Source: Verrucomicrobia bacterium SCGC AAA164-E04
GTDB lineage: Bacteria > Verrucomicrobiota > Verrucomicrobiia > Limisphaerales > AAA164-E04
DNA length: 64,000 nt
Direction: 5' to 3'
Assembly: GCA_000383715.1 (NCBI GenBank)
Contig: KB911838.1
Location: 255,655-319,654 of the forward strand
How positions within the stretch are numbered: position 1 is the first letter of the stretch; each line of letters starts with the position of its first letter. The notes under the pieces are model-generated. The model was not told where the DNA came from and ran no database searches. It saw only the letters and a program-made list of their open reading frames with translations. The translations under genes and the position numbers were made by a program. Of the stretch, positions 1 to 8,542 are shown in pieces.

Positions 1-1408
1 TGGTTGTTTCGATCGATTCGTGAATCGAATGCATGAGATCATTGCGCTCTCCCAGCCAGCTCCACGGAGCAGTGTCGACGACACCCAGAAGCGAGAGCAC
101 TTTCTTTGGAGCTCCGAAACCTCCATCCGCGGCATTGTCGTTCAGCCTTCCATTTGCATGACCCTCTGTATGACAACTATGGCAACTGAACCAACCGTGA
201 AAAGACTGGTGCGCGTCGTAAAACAGCCGCTCCCCTCTGGCAATCTGGTTCATCTGCTTGCGAGGGCCCAACCTGATGATTCCTGTCGTTCTGGGTTTTG
301 GTGCAAGATGGATGATTGTAACGGAGTCGGACAAGCTGTTCGCAACAAAAGCGCGCCTGTGTGCCGGGTCATAAGCGATGGCGCAAGGACGCCTCCCGAC
401 GCCTAATCGAGCGCTTGTGGTAGAATCCTCATACAATATTGCGACTTCACCGACGCCAGCCAATGCGACCAAAAGCTCTCCATGATCCGTCCACAAAACA
501 GCTTCAGGATCCCCTGCAGCATTTCCGGGGCGTTCCAATTGCCCCATGGGCTGGACGGCATTCTGATGCGTGAATCGGACGGCTAAATCGTTCAACGGAA
601 ATCCACTGATCTTGTTTTCCATCAAGAACCCCCACTGAATATCCCCGCGCAATGTAGTGGCATCGGGGTGCAGGAGCTGATGCGCCATCCAAAGGGTATT
701 TTGATCCGGGCTCAAGGCAAGGTCTCGGATGTTGTGAACAGGGCTCTTGAGGGTGTTTTGGATACGACCTGTCTGGAGATTCAGTATGCACATTTTACCG
801 GCGAAGGCAGAAGTGATGACCCATGTTTTTAAATCAGGCAAGATGATCTGATTCCAGGGAGCAAAGGGAAGTTGTACTTCACTTTTCAATGTGTATTGGC
901 TTGAAGAACGCGTCCCATGGGCATCGCTTCGTTCAAGTATGGAAACCCTGTGATTCCAGTGATGCAGGACATAGAGGTATTTTCCATGATGCGAACTAGT
1001 GATATCCACGGCATGGTCGGGAAGGTCCACAGTAGAAATGTCTGGGGCTGTGGTGGAGGAGGTTCCTTCAAAAAGAAAGGCTCGCCCGGGCTTGTATTGA
1101 AGCGCAACAAGTCTGGAAGTGCCGGGAATGAGATGTAAGTCGCAAAGCGGTCCCTCGCTTTGAAAAACAAGTTTCACAGATTTCGAATCCGGATCCAGAC
1201 TTAGTATATTGCGCCCATGCTGGGTAACGGCCCACAGCGATTGATCATCAGGCACCCATGCCAAACTCACGGGTTTGTCAAAGTCCTGTTCCTTTGAGGA
1301 GGTGGCCATGATTGGGCCAACGCCTAATATCATGATAAAGAAAAGACTCTGGAACAGAAAAGAAACTTTTCTTTGTGGGGCGCGAACGGATGAAGAACTG
1401 AAACACAT
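1..1408 (-). CDS. Secreted YVTN-type beta-propeller / cytochrome c protein, 3' end cut by the window edge
   Basis: Reading the minus strand from ATG at 1408 gives an open frame of 469 codons that runs off the left edge. An in-frame stop lies just upstream, and an AAAGGG stretch precedes the ATG. The N-terminus has a basic segment (RKVS) and a hydrophobic core ending in IMA, a likely signal peptide. Residues about 40-370 have repeating blade-like strands (LAWVPDDQSLWAV, IAYDPAHRRAFVANS) typical of YVTN/6-bladed propellers. A heme-c site CHSCH follows at about residues 409-413, within a segment like the start of a cytochrome c peroxidase-type domain. It is probably a periplasmic electron-transfer or sensor protein; the substrate is unknown. 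The missing C-terminus probably completes the cytochrome domain. Confidence 0.8.
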   Translation of the reverse strand, partial: MCFSSSSVRAPQRKVSFLFQSLFFIMILGVGPIMATSSKEQDFDKPVSLAWVPDDQSLWAVTQHGRNILSLDPDSKSVKLVFQSEGPLCDLHLIPGTSRLVALQYKPGRAFLFEGTSSTTAPDISTVDLPDHAVDITSSHHGKYLYVLHHWNHRVSILERSDAHGTRSSSQYTLKSEVQLPFAPWNQIILPDLKTWVITSAFAGKMCILNLQTGRIQNTLKSPVHNIRDLALSPDQNTLWMAHQLLHPDATTLRGDIQWGFLMENKISGFPLNDLAVRFTHQNAVQPMGQLERPGNAAGDPEAVLWTDHGELLVALAGVGEVAILYEDSTTSARLGVGRRPCAIAYDPAHRRAFVANSLSDSVTIIHLAPKPRTTGIIRLGPRKQMNQIARGERLFYDAHQSFHGWFSCHSCHTEGHANGRLNDNAADGGFGAPKKVLSLLGVVDTAPWSWLGERNDLMHSIHESIETT

Positions 1409-1702
1409 GACCCTTTCATTTTGTGCAGTTTTACCAAAGGGTCAAATTCGAAATTCAGTTGAAAGGTCGATAAATGAGGTAGCCTCGCAAGGACAATACT
1501 CATGACAAAGCCTGAAGTGAATTCTTCATTGAGACTTTTAAAAAGGAACTTTTGCAAGGGGGCGTATTTGAATCCCATGAAGATGCTCGCATCGTACTGT
1601 TTGAATACACCGATGAATATGATAACATCCAACGGAAACATTCCTTAATTGGCTACCAATCACCTGTCCAGTTCGAAAGAAATAATTAACTAAATTGTCA
1701 AC

Positions 1703-1852
1703 TCAAAGGCACAAAATACGTTGCAATACATATATATAAACGCAAAAGATAAAATTGGATAGTGAGAAACGTTTAGGGTATTGCGGAGTTCCCATCTCGG
1801 ATCCAAGATCACGATAAACATTTCTCAAGGTCTTCTTAGGTTCCTCAGACAT
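1703..1852 (-). CDS. Possible 49-residue small protein with a C-terminal hydrophobic segment
   Basis: An ATG at 1852 follows a G6 run at a spacing suitable for a ribosome binding site. The 49 codons encode a charged N-terminal half (SEEPKKTLRNVYRDLGSEMG) followed by a hydrophobic stretch (FIFCVYIYVLQRILCL) that could span or anchor in a membrane. It lies between two other minus-strand genes in an AT-rich stretch. No family is recognised. The strong ribosome binding site and the amphipathic layout favour a real gene, but a chance ORF of this size is possible. Confidence 0.35.
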   Translation of the reverse strand: MSEEPKKTLRNVYRDLGSEMGTPQYPKRFSLSNFIFCVYIYVLQRILCL

Positions 1853-1915
1853 GAATCCCCCCTTTAATTTGTGCGCCATATGTGTGCGTTATTCTTCTTG
1901 AAGAAGGTTGTTGCG

Positions 1916-2086
1916 TTAAACTCTCGCCTCACTTCGAGAAGAAGTTTGCAGATTAACGCTTAAAAGCTTTTGTCGAATACCATTAGCGATCGTCCAAAAG
2001 TGGCACCACCAGGTGCCATGGTTATTGAAGAAATGATGGTCGGGATTGTTTTCCCGAACCTGCACCGAAAGACTCCAGTTACTCAT
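1916..2086 (-). CDS. Small 56-residue protein with strong Shine-Dalgarno site
   Basis: An ATG at 2086 is preceded by GGGAGG at a 6-base spacing, one of the clearest ribosome binding sites in the window. The product starts MSNWSLSVQVRENNPDHH and contains a NNHGTWWCHF motif, then a basic segment with LQTSSRSEARV at the end. From memory, short PVC-group proteins with N(N)xGTWWCHF followed by RxSLxTxDxxEAR are common, and the second part resembles the N-terminal arm-binding region of tyrosine recombinases. That link is an inference. The same frame stays open through the hairpin upstream, but the ribosome binding site decides this start. It is not part of a visible integrase gene. Confidence 0.6.
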   Translation of the reverse strand: MSNWSLSVQVRENNPDHHFFNNHGTWWCHFWTIANGIRQKLLSVNLQTSSRSEARV

Positions 2087-2112
2087 TGTTTTCCTCCCTC
2101 TGTTTATGGTTG

Positions 2113-2151
2113 CCACCGTATTTCGCTTGAATGGCAAGTGAAATACGGTGG
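2113..2151. repeat. 39-bp inverted repeat (hairpin) upstream of the small gene
   Basis: CCACCGTATTTC is exactly repeated in inverted form, and the arms extend to 17 bases with one mismatch around a 5-base centre (AATGG). The hairpin lies 26 bases before the start codon at 2086 and 24 bases past the stop of the FG-GAP gene, both on the minus strand. No T-run follows, so it is not a standard intrinsic terminator. It could stabilise the end of the upstream message, act as an operator, or control translation of the small gene. Confidence 0.75.
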
Positions 2152-2175
2152 AAGGAGGTACCCAAATACACAGTA

Positions 2176-3402
2176 TCAATAAAGAGGGTTCTCGTACCAG
2201 ACAACCCCCAAATTTTCACGTTCTTCACATGTCATGACATCGAGATCTCCATCCATGTCCAGATCCAGCAATTCGATGCGATCGAACTTGATGCCATGTG
2301 GTCCTGCGATGTCATGAAAAGTGGGCTTTGTTTTGCTTCCATTCCTTGAGGATGTTGGTGTGAACCAAGCCATGCCGGATTTCCCTCCTTCAGCCCCTTC
2401 GCAATTCACGACGAGATCCGTGTGGCCATCCATGTTCAGGTCTCCATGGCGCACTGCTTTGGATCGACTCATCCAATCGGGCATTTGAAAGATTTCCTGT
2501 TCCCACGTTTCGCTGAAAGGATGACCGGACTTCAGTTGCCAGATGATATTGGGTTTCACGGCTGCCCAGACAGTCATATTGGATTCCTGCGTCGGTTGCG
2601 AATAATCGATGAACAACACTTCACTACCCGTGGGGCCGACACGGTGTTCCTTCCATGTCAGAGGTCGCTTTCCCTGAACATTGTCATGCGGATTTTCCAG
2701 AAGCACCACACCGCTTTTGGACTTCCTTCGATCCGAAATGAGGATGTCCTGGTCTCCATCATGGTCAGCATCGAATGCCATGATACTCATGATCCAGCCC
2801 GCTTCGTAAAGTGGGTGCCATTGCCAATCCTCCAATACACGACCTTCACGGGGAGCTTCCAGCCATCCTACCGATGCCTTTTCCCCCTTGGATCCCACGA
2901 TCAGATCGATCGACCTATTGTTGTCAATCCGTGCCGGTTGGCAGAACATCCACATGGACTCTTTCCTCAGACTCGGAATGGCTTCGGTTTCCCATTTCGA
3001 TGCATTCAGATAATCATGTTTGTTCTTTGGCGCCCAGTGCACAAAAACCGATCTTGTTTTTCCTTCGCAGGCACTCACGACATCCATGATGCCATCCCGG
3101 TCCATGTCGGCGAAGACAGCATCCTCTGGGGATTTGACTTGTCCCACGGTGACAGATGGCCAGGGCGAATGCACCTCGTCTTTGCCGGGGTTCAGATAAA
3201 TACGGACCAGCCCCCCTTCCTCCCATCCCGTTGCGATATCCATCAAACCGTCCCCATTGACGTCCTTGAGGCGTACTCCGTCTGCACCCTTCGAAGTATC
3301 GTCGATCGTGTGACGGTTCCATTCCGCGTTGAGCCCATGCCATAACGAGAGTGAGGCAAGCAAGAAGATCAGACGGATGGAAAGAGCTAAATTGTGTGTC
3401 AT
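2176..3402 (-). CDS. Secreted FG-GAP/VCBS repeat protein
   Basis: This 408-residue protein starts with a signal peptide (IRLIFLLASLSLWHGLNA). It contains at least five calcium-binding-type loops: DVNGDGLMD, DMDRDGIMD, DADHDGDQD, DLNMDGHTD and DLDMDGDLD. These mark FG-GAP/VCBS blades of a beta-propeller. Such proteins in this group are exported and often sit next to sugar-processing enzymes; the ligand is unknown. It begins 10 bases after the stop of the enolase-superfamily gene upstream, so the two are very likely one operon. Confidence 0.85.
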   Translation of the reverse strand: MTHNLALSIRLIFLLASLSLWHGLNAEWNRHTIDDTSKGADGVRLKDVNGDGLMDIATGWEEGGLVRIYLNPGKDEVHSPWPSVTVGQVKSPEDAVFADMDRDGIMDVVSACEGKTRSVFVHWAPKNKHDYLNASKWETEAIPSLRKESMWMFCQPARIDNNRSIDLIVGSKGEKASVGWLEAPREGRVLEDWQWHPLYEAGWIMSIMAFDADHDGDQDILISDRRKSKSGVVLLENPHDNVQGKRPLTWKEHRVGPTGSEVLFIDYSQPTQESNMTVWAAVKPNIIWQLKSGHPFSETWEQEIFQMPDWMSRSKAVRHGDLNMDGHTDLVVNCEGAEGGKSGMAWFTPTSSRNGSKTKPTFHDIAGPHGIKFDRIELLDLDMDGDLDVMTCEERENLGVVWYENPLY

Positions 3403-3412
3403 GGGAAATCGC

Positions 3413-4744
3413 TCAGGGCCTCACGGCTGTTCCGTCCCTTCTCCTGACGGGCGTCCAATATCCGGGGTGATCCGGGTAGGGATATTTTGCTGCCGCTTTT
3501 TCGTTGATGTCGATTCCAAATCCGGGCGCGTCGTTGACGTGCATGTAGCCCTTTTTCATGGTGGGTGCACCGGGGAAAACTTCGCGCATGGCCTCATTGA
3601 AGTGCACACTTTCCTGAATACCGAAGTTATGGATGTTCATGTCCAGATGCGCATTGGCGGCATGACCCACCGGTGACAAGTCACCGGGACCATGCCAGGC
3701 AGTGCGCACTCCGAACCATTCTCCCAAAGTGGCGAGTTTTCGGGCTGGAGTGAAACCACCGACTTGTGTGATATGAACGCGAATAAAATCAATCAGTCGA
3801 TCCGTGATGAGGTCAACCCATTCATGAGGATTATTGAAAAGTTCACCCATGGCAATGGGGACACTGGTTTGGGCGCGCAGGTTTTTGAAATAACCGTTTT
3901 GCTCAGGTGCCAATGGATCTTCGATGAAAAAGGGGCGGTATTGCTCGAGTTCCTTGAGCAGACCAATCGCTTCAATGGGTTCAATGCGTTCATGAACATC
4001 GTGCAGCAATTCAATCGCCTCTCCACATGTCGATCGGATATGTTCGAACATTTTGGGCGTGGCGCGCAGGTAAGGCAACGAATCCATGTGTCCATCCGAA
4101 TCCAACCCAAAACCTCCCTTCTTATAATGCGGTTCCGTGGAGAGGTGCGTCGAGCCATATCCACCCAGTTGAATGCGGATATGCCGATAGCCTTCTTCCA
4201 TCTTGGATTTGACACTGTCCTCCAATTCCTTGAAATCACGTCCGCTGGCATGCGAATAGCAATCCACCGCAAAGCGGGATCTGCCTCCCAGAAGCTGGTA
4301 AACGGGCATATTGGCTCGTTTGCCCTTGATATCCCACAGTGCCATGTCGAGCCCGCTCAGTGCGTTGTTCAAAACAGGCCCGTTTCGCCAGTAGGAGCTG
4401 GTATAGGCGTTCTGCCACATATCTTCAATGTCATCGACATCCCTGCCTCTTGCAAATTCATCCAGATACTCATTGACTGCCGTGACGACGGTCAGAGGCC
4501 GTTGGTTGTAGGTGCCGCAACCAAGTCCGTAGAGACCAGGTTCATTGGTTTCTACTTTGATGATGACCAGTCGAGCGCTCATTGGGCTTGTCGTGATGGC
4601 TCTTACTTTGGTGATTTTCAAGGGTTCGAGACCTTTGGAGGCGTTCTGAATCTGGTCGGCACAGGCATTGGGTGCCGAGGCATTAAAGCCAAGTGCTCCA
4701 AATGCGCCCATGCCCAAACCTTTCAATGCATTTCTTCTGTTCAT
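3413..4744 (-). CDS. Enolase-superfamily dehydratase, ManD/RspA-like
   Basis: This is a mandelate racemase/muconate lactonizing-type enzyme of the D-mannonate dehydratase/RspA subgroup. The ATG at 4744 is preferred over a TTG at 4771 because it starts a Tat-like signal (MNRRNALKGLG). Metal ligands are visible as D249 (LLHDVHER), E275 (FFIEDPL) and E301 (MGELFNN), with the ManD-type histidines H251 and H351 (TAWHGPGDLSP). Family members dehydrate D-mannonate or other acid sugars. Export by Tat would place it in the periplasm, which is common for PVC paralogues but unusual for classical ManD, so the actual substrate is uncertain. Confidence 0.85.
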   Translation of the reverse strand: MNRRNALKGLGMGAFGALGFNASAPNACADQIQNASKGLEPLKITKVRAITTSPMSARLVIIKVETNEPGLYGLGCGTYNQRPLTVVTAVNEYLDEFARGRDVDDIEDMWQNAYTSSYWRNGPVLNNALSGLDMALWDIKGKRANMPVYQLLGGRSRFAVDCYSHASGRDFKELEDSVKSKMEEGYRHIRIQLGGYGSTHLSTEPHYKKGGFGLDSDGHMDSLPYLRATPKMFEHIRSTCGEAIELLHDVHERIEPIEAIGLLKELEQYRPFFIEDPLAPEQNGYFKNLRAQTSVPIAMGELFNNPHEWVDLITDRLIDFIRVHITQVGGFTPARKLATLGEWFGVRTAWHGPGDLSPVGHAANAHLDMNIHNFGIQESVHFNEAMREVFPGAPTMKKGYMHVNDAPGFGIDINEKAAAKYPYPDHPGYWTPVRRRDGTAVRP

Positions 4745-4851
4745 GGCGATTTCTTGGGTTGGGTGAATCAATGAAACCTACCGAACATCATCAAGGAAAT
4801 GAATAGAAAATGACTGACAAAGTTTGAGTTCTGCTTTTAATTGTAGGTCGT

Positions 4852-6354
4852 ATGCCGAAAAGAACGGACATTCATTCAGTGTTGATCATTGGTGCAGGCC
4901 CCATTGTCATTGGGCAAGCCTGCGAATTTGACTATTCAGGCACTCAAGCCTGCAAAGCCTTGAAAGAGGAAGGGTTTCGTGTGGTGTTGCTGAATTCGAA
5001 TCCAGCGACGATCATGACGGATCCCGAATTTGCGGATCGCACTTATATTGAACCCATCAACCCCGAAACAGTGGTTAAAATCATTGAGCTGGAGCAACAG
5101 ATCATGAAAGACATGGGGGCGGAAGGAAAGTTAGTCATCCTTCCAACGCTTGGGGGGCAAACTGCTTTGAACCTGGCGATGGACATGCATCGAAGCGGCA
5201 TGCTGGACAAGCTCGAGATCGAATTGATCGGTGCGCAGCCCGACGCCATTGAAAAAGGCGAGGACCGTCAGGCTTTCAAGGAGGCCATGCTGAAAATTGG
5301 ACTGGATGTTGCCGTCAGTGGAGTCGCTCACAACTGGGAGGAATCCGAAGCGATCGCCAAAGATATTGGTAAATTCCCTCTCATCATCCGCCCCGCTTAC
5401 ACGCTGGGGGGATCAGGCGGCGGCATCGCCTACAACTGGGGCGAATATGAGACAATCTGCAAGCGAGGCTGTGAGTTATCTCCAGTCTCTGAAATCCTGA
5501 TCGAGGAATCACTCCTTGGATGGAAGGAGTTCGAAATGGAAGTCATGCGGGATCATGCAGATAATTGCGTGATCATCTGTGGCATTGAGAACTTTGATCC
5601 CATGGGCGTGCACACGGGTGACTCCATTACGGTGGCGCCTACACAGACTTTAACGGACAAGGAATATCAGATCATGCGGGATGCTTCCTTTGCCGTGATC
5701 CGTGAGATCGGGGTGGAAACGGGTGGATCCAATATTCAGTTCGCGGTCAATCCAAAGAATGGTCGCTTGGTGGTCATTGAAATGAATCCTCGCGTTTCAA
5801 GATCCTCTGCTCTTGCTTCCAAGGCAACAGGTTTTCCCATCGCCAAAATTGCGGCCAAACTGGCTGTTGGTTACACCCTCGACGAAATCAGAAATGATAT
5901 CACGCGTGTAACGCCGGCGAGTTTCGAGCCAACTATTGATTACGTCGTTACCAAGATACCTCGATTTACATTCGAGAAATTTCCGCAAGCTGATCCGACG
6001 CTCACGACTCAGATGAAATCCGTTGGAGAAGCGATGGCGATTGGCCGAACATTCAAGGAGTCACTCCAAAAATGCTTGAGATCAATGGAAATTGGGCGTG
6101 CAGGTCTGGGGGGCGACGGCAAACCATGGCGCCTCGGAGAAAACACTTATGGAGATCTGGATATCCTGCCGCGTGAGGTCATCACGCAGAAGCTGAGTGT
6201 CCCCAACGCGGAACGTATCTTCTTCATCCGTCATGCTTACCGAGCAGGTTTTACCATGGAAGAAATCCACAAGCTCACGATGATCGATCCCTGGTTCCTG
6301 GTGCAGATTCGAGAAATTGTCGAAGTGGAGGAAGAGCTTGCCCAGATGGCTTGA
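4852..6354 (+). CDS. carB: Carbamoyl-phosphate synthase large chain, N-terminal half only
   Basis: The 500 residues match the first half of CarB, which makes carboxyphosphate from bicarbonate and ATP for pyrimidine and arginine synthesis. Typical features are [21 protein letters not shown] at the start, [10 protein letters not shown], the ATP-grasp glycine loop (TLGGSGGG) and [18 protein letters not shown]. The protein stops after the IDPWFLVQI segment, inside the oligomerisation domain, whereas a fused CarB has about 1070 residues. A perfect intrinsic terminator follows 6 bases after the stop, so this is a designed gene end rather than an obvious frameshift. Split CarB with a first part of about 480 residues is known from Methanocaldococcus jannaschii. 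The second half is not in this window. Confidence 0.9.
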   Translation: MPKRTDIHSVLIIGAGPIVIGQACEFDYSGTQACKALKEEGFRVVLLNSNPATIMTDPEFADRTYIEPINPETVVKIIELEQQIMKDMGAEGKLVILPTLGGQTALNLAMDMHRSGMLDKLEIELIGAQPDAIEKGEDRQAFKEAMLKIGLDVAVSGVAHNWEESEAIAKDIGKFPLIIRPAYTLGGSGGGIAYNWGEYETICKRGCELSPVSEILIEESLLGWKEFEMEVMRDHADNCVIICGIENFDPMGVHTGDSITVAPTQTLTDKEYQIMRDASFAVIREIGVETGGSNIQFAVNPKNGRLVVIEMNPRVSRSSALASKATGFPIAKIAAKLAVGYTLDEIRNDITRVTPASFEPTIDYVVTKIPRFTFEKFPQADPTLTTQMKSVGEAMAIGRTFKESLQKCLRSMEIGRAGLGGDGKPWRLGENTYGDLDILPREVITQKLSVPNAERIFFIRHAYRAGFTMEEIHKLTMIDPWFLVQIREIVEVEEELAQMA

Positions 6355-6359
6355 TTGCT

Positions 6360-6384
6360 GTCTGAATGATCCTTCAGACTTTTT
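6360..6384 (+). terminator. Intrinsic terminator after the carB half-gene
   Basis: GTCTGAA and TTCAGAC form a perfect 7-base stem around a 6-base loop (TGATCC), followed by five T. The stem begins 6 bases after the carB stop codon. Confidence 0.85.
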
Positions 6385-6598
6385 ACGGGTGCCAGATGGA
6401 TTTCAGGTTCCAGGCCCTCGGTGAGCTGAATTTTGAATCACCTCCCTTGGGGAAATATTCTATCGAGATATTGTCAGGCGAGGGGAAGATGCGCTCGGAC
6501 AGGACCGTTTCTCCATGGTTGCCAAAAACCCCGATAGAGAAATCATCCAGAAAAATCTGCATAAAAATGGGATCATCCCAAGCCATCAAAATGAAATA
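6383..6598 (-). pseudogene. C-terminal remnant of a GH32 fructosidase
   Basis: On the minus strand a frame of about 70 codons ends at 6383 and reads IFLDDFSIGVFGNHGE, then ERIFPSPDNISIEYFPKGG, and ends AWNLKSIWHP. This matches the end of the beta-sandwich of glycoside hydrolase family 32 enzymes (levanase/invertase pattern DRSSVEVFxNDG ... LKSIW). An in-frame stop lies just upstream at about 6600 and the catalytic five-bladed domain is absent, since the sulfatase gene begins there on the other strand. It is therefore a leftover of a deleted gene, recognised from memory of the family pattern. Confidence 0.65.
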
Positions 6599-6670
6599 TA
6601 CTCCTTAAAAAAGTTGGAATCGCTTTTTCAAGGAGTAATGGTAATAATCCTCCAAACATTTTGTCATATC

Positions 6671-8272
6671 ATGAAAAATAAAAATCCGTACATACTTCTG
6701 TTTTTGACGTTGTTTATCTGCCTTTCACAGGCTCAGGACAAGCGTCCCAATATTCTTTTTGTATTCACTGATGATCACGCCCCTCATGCCATTGGTGCCT
6801 ACAATGGTTGGTTGAAATCGGTCAACCCCACGCCAAATATCGATCAGCTTGCATCTCAAGGGATGCTTTTTGAAAACAGCTTTTGTTCCAATTCCATCTG
6901 TGGTCCGAGTCGAGCCGTGATTCTGTCAGGCAAACACAGTCACAAGAACGGATTCATGAACAATGGGAACAGCTTCGACTGGAATCAGCAGATTTTCCCC
7001 AAGATCCTTCGCGGATCTGGCTATCAAACTGCTCTTTACGGCAAGAGTCACCTCAAGGGGCGTCCTCAAGGATTTGATGACTGGGCTGTGCTTCCAGGGC
7101 AAGGGCTTTATTACAATCCTGATATGATTTTTCCAAACGGACGCCGCCGTGTTGATGGGTATTGCACGGACGTTGTCACCGATCTTGCCGTTGATTGGCT
7201 CAAGGAAAAACGTGATGCCGATCGTCCGTTCGTAATGATGGTCCAGCACAAGGCCCCACATAGAAACTGGATGCCTGCTCTGCGTCATTTGAACTTGTAT
7301 GATGACGTGAACATTCCAGAGCCTGCAACGCTCTTTGACCGATACGAGGATAACGCGCCTCCAGCACGTTTTCAGGAACTGGAAATCGATCGGCACATGG
7401 ATCTCAATTATGACCTGTTTGTAGACCTGACTCCTGAGTTCAATCAACCCCCTTCGCAGAAACGGCAGGATCGGTCCGCCTGGCACAATATGAAGCGCAT
7501 GTCTACCGAACAGCTTCGTCAATGGAGAGCCGCTTACGGTCCGAAGGATGCCGCTTTTCATGAGGCAGACCTGGAAGGCAAGGATCTCGTACGCTGGAAA
7601 TTCCAGCGCTATGCAAAAAACTACCTTCGCTGTATCAAGGGAGTTGATGAAAGTATCGGGCGTCTGAGAGATACGTTGAAGGAGCTTGATCTGGACGAAA
7701 ACACAATCGTGATCTACAGCTCCGATCAGGGGTTCTACATCGGAGATCACGGATGGTACGACAAGCGCTGGATGTATGAGGAATCACTGAAGATGCCATT
7801 CATTGCGTATTGGCCGGGAGTGACTCAGGCCGGTTCGCGGAATACCATGATGATCCAGAACCTGGATTACGGTCAGACCTTCCTGGATATGGCCGGAGCT
7901 ACCATTCCCGAAGACATGCAGGGTGCCTCACTCGTTCCTCTGCTGCAGGGAAAAACTCCTGCGAACTGGCGCAAGAGCATATACTACCATTACTACGAAT
8001 ATCCGAGTGTTCACATGGTGCCGCGTCATTATGGCATAAGGACCGAGCGCTACAAATTAATGCACTTTTATCAATTCGGTGAGGAATGGGAACTCTATGA
8101 TTTGGAAACCGATCCAGATGAGTTGACTAATATCTATGGTAGAAACGAGTATGCTCAGTTGAGCTTTGATTTGAAAAATCAGCTATCAGAATTGCAAAGA
8201 CATTATGAAGACGACAGTGATATTTCCGAAAAGTCGGATGCGTGGAAGGCGGAAATGAGAGGCAGTAACTAA
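6671..8272 (+). CDS. Secreted family S1 sulfatase
   Basis: This formylglycine-dependent sulfatase has 533 residues from the ATG at 6671, which starts a clean signal peptide (MKNKNPYILLFLTLFICLSQAQ). An upstream ATG at 6638 has an AAGGAG only 2 bases away and would add 11 residues before the signal. Metal ligands D34-D35 (FTDDHAP) are seen. The catalytic cysteine C77 lies in C-G-P-S-R, the CxPxR signature modified to formylglycine, so an anaerobic or FGE-type maturase is needed elsewhere. The HKAPHRNWMPA motif resembles the S1 subgroup with N-acetylglucosamine-6-O-sulfatases, but the substrate is not certain. It lies before a GH97 gene, suggesting use of a sulfated glycan. Confidence 0.92.
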   Translation: MKNKNPYILLFLTLFICLSQAQDKRPNILFVFTDDHAPHAIGAYNGWLKSVNPTPNIDQLASQGMLFENSFCSNSICGPSRAVILSGKHSHKNGFMNNGNSFDWNQQIFPKILRGSGYQTALYGKSHLKGRPQGFDDWAVLPGQGLYYNPDMIFPNGRRRVDGYCTDVVTDLAVDWLKEKRDADRPFVMMVQHKAPHRNWMPALRHLNLYDDVNIPEPATLFDRYEDNAPPARFQELEIDRHMDLNYDLFVDLTPEFNQPPSQKRQDRSAWHNMKRMSTEQLRQWRAAYGPKDAAFHEADLEGKDLVRWKFQRYAKNYLRCIKGVDESIGRLRDTLKELDLDENTIVIYSSDQGFYIGDHGWYDKRWMYEESLKMPFIAYWPGVTQAGSRNTMMIQNLDYGQTFLDMAGATIPEDMQGASLVPLLQGKTPANWRKSIYYHYYEYPSVHMVPRHYGIRTERYKLMHFYQFGEEWELYDLETDPDELTNIYGRNEYAQLSFDLKNQLSELQRHYEDDSDISEKSDAWKAEMRGSN

Positions 8273-8300
8273 ATTAAGCATCTCGAAATTTTTCAAAAAG

Positions 8301-8339
8301 CACCTGTTGTCATCCCTGGATGATTGCAGGTGTTTTTTT
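8301..8339 (+). terminator. Intrinsic terminator after the sulfatase gene
   Basis: CACCTG at 8301-8306 pairs with CAGGTG at 8327-8332, with an inner TCATCC/GGATGA pairing and a 7-base T-run directly after. It lies 28 bases past the sulfatase stop and separates it from the GH97 gene, which is about 200 bases further on. Confidence 0.85.
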
Positions 8340-8542
8340 ATCCGATTCCTCAATGAGTGGTTGCTTTGAAGGTTAAGCAAAAGATGATACTCCATTGAAG
8401 GGTGCACATCTTTGCGTAGCCTTCTGGTTTCGCTCGAACCTTTGATCTCAAGGCAGTCTTTAACACGGGTGTTCTTGCTGCTGAAAACTTAAATGTCTGT
8501 TGAAGGAAAAGTGATTGCAGTTACTCTTCAAAAAAAAATAAA

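Noticed and set aside
1330..1641. 103-codon minus-strand frame
   Set aside because: It overlaps the start of the propeller/cytochrome gene in another frame and has no recognisable features.
2422..3345. 307-codon plus-strand frame
   Set aside because: It lies fully opposite the FG-GAP gene, has no domain or ribosome binding site, and its composition is that of an antisense shadow.
3692..4774. 360-codon plus-strand frame
   Set aside because: Antisense to the enolase-superfamily gene, whose metal ligands are clear.
4814..4842. CTGACA and TTAATT with 17-base spacing before carB
   Set aside because: The -10-like box ends only 9 bases before the start codon, leaving no leader, and the match is weak.
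6926..7750. 274-codon minus-strand frame
   Set aside because: Antisense to the sulfatase gene with its intact CxPxR motif.
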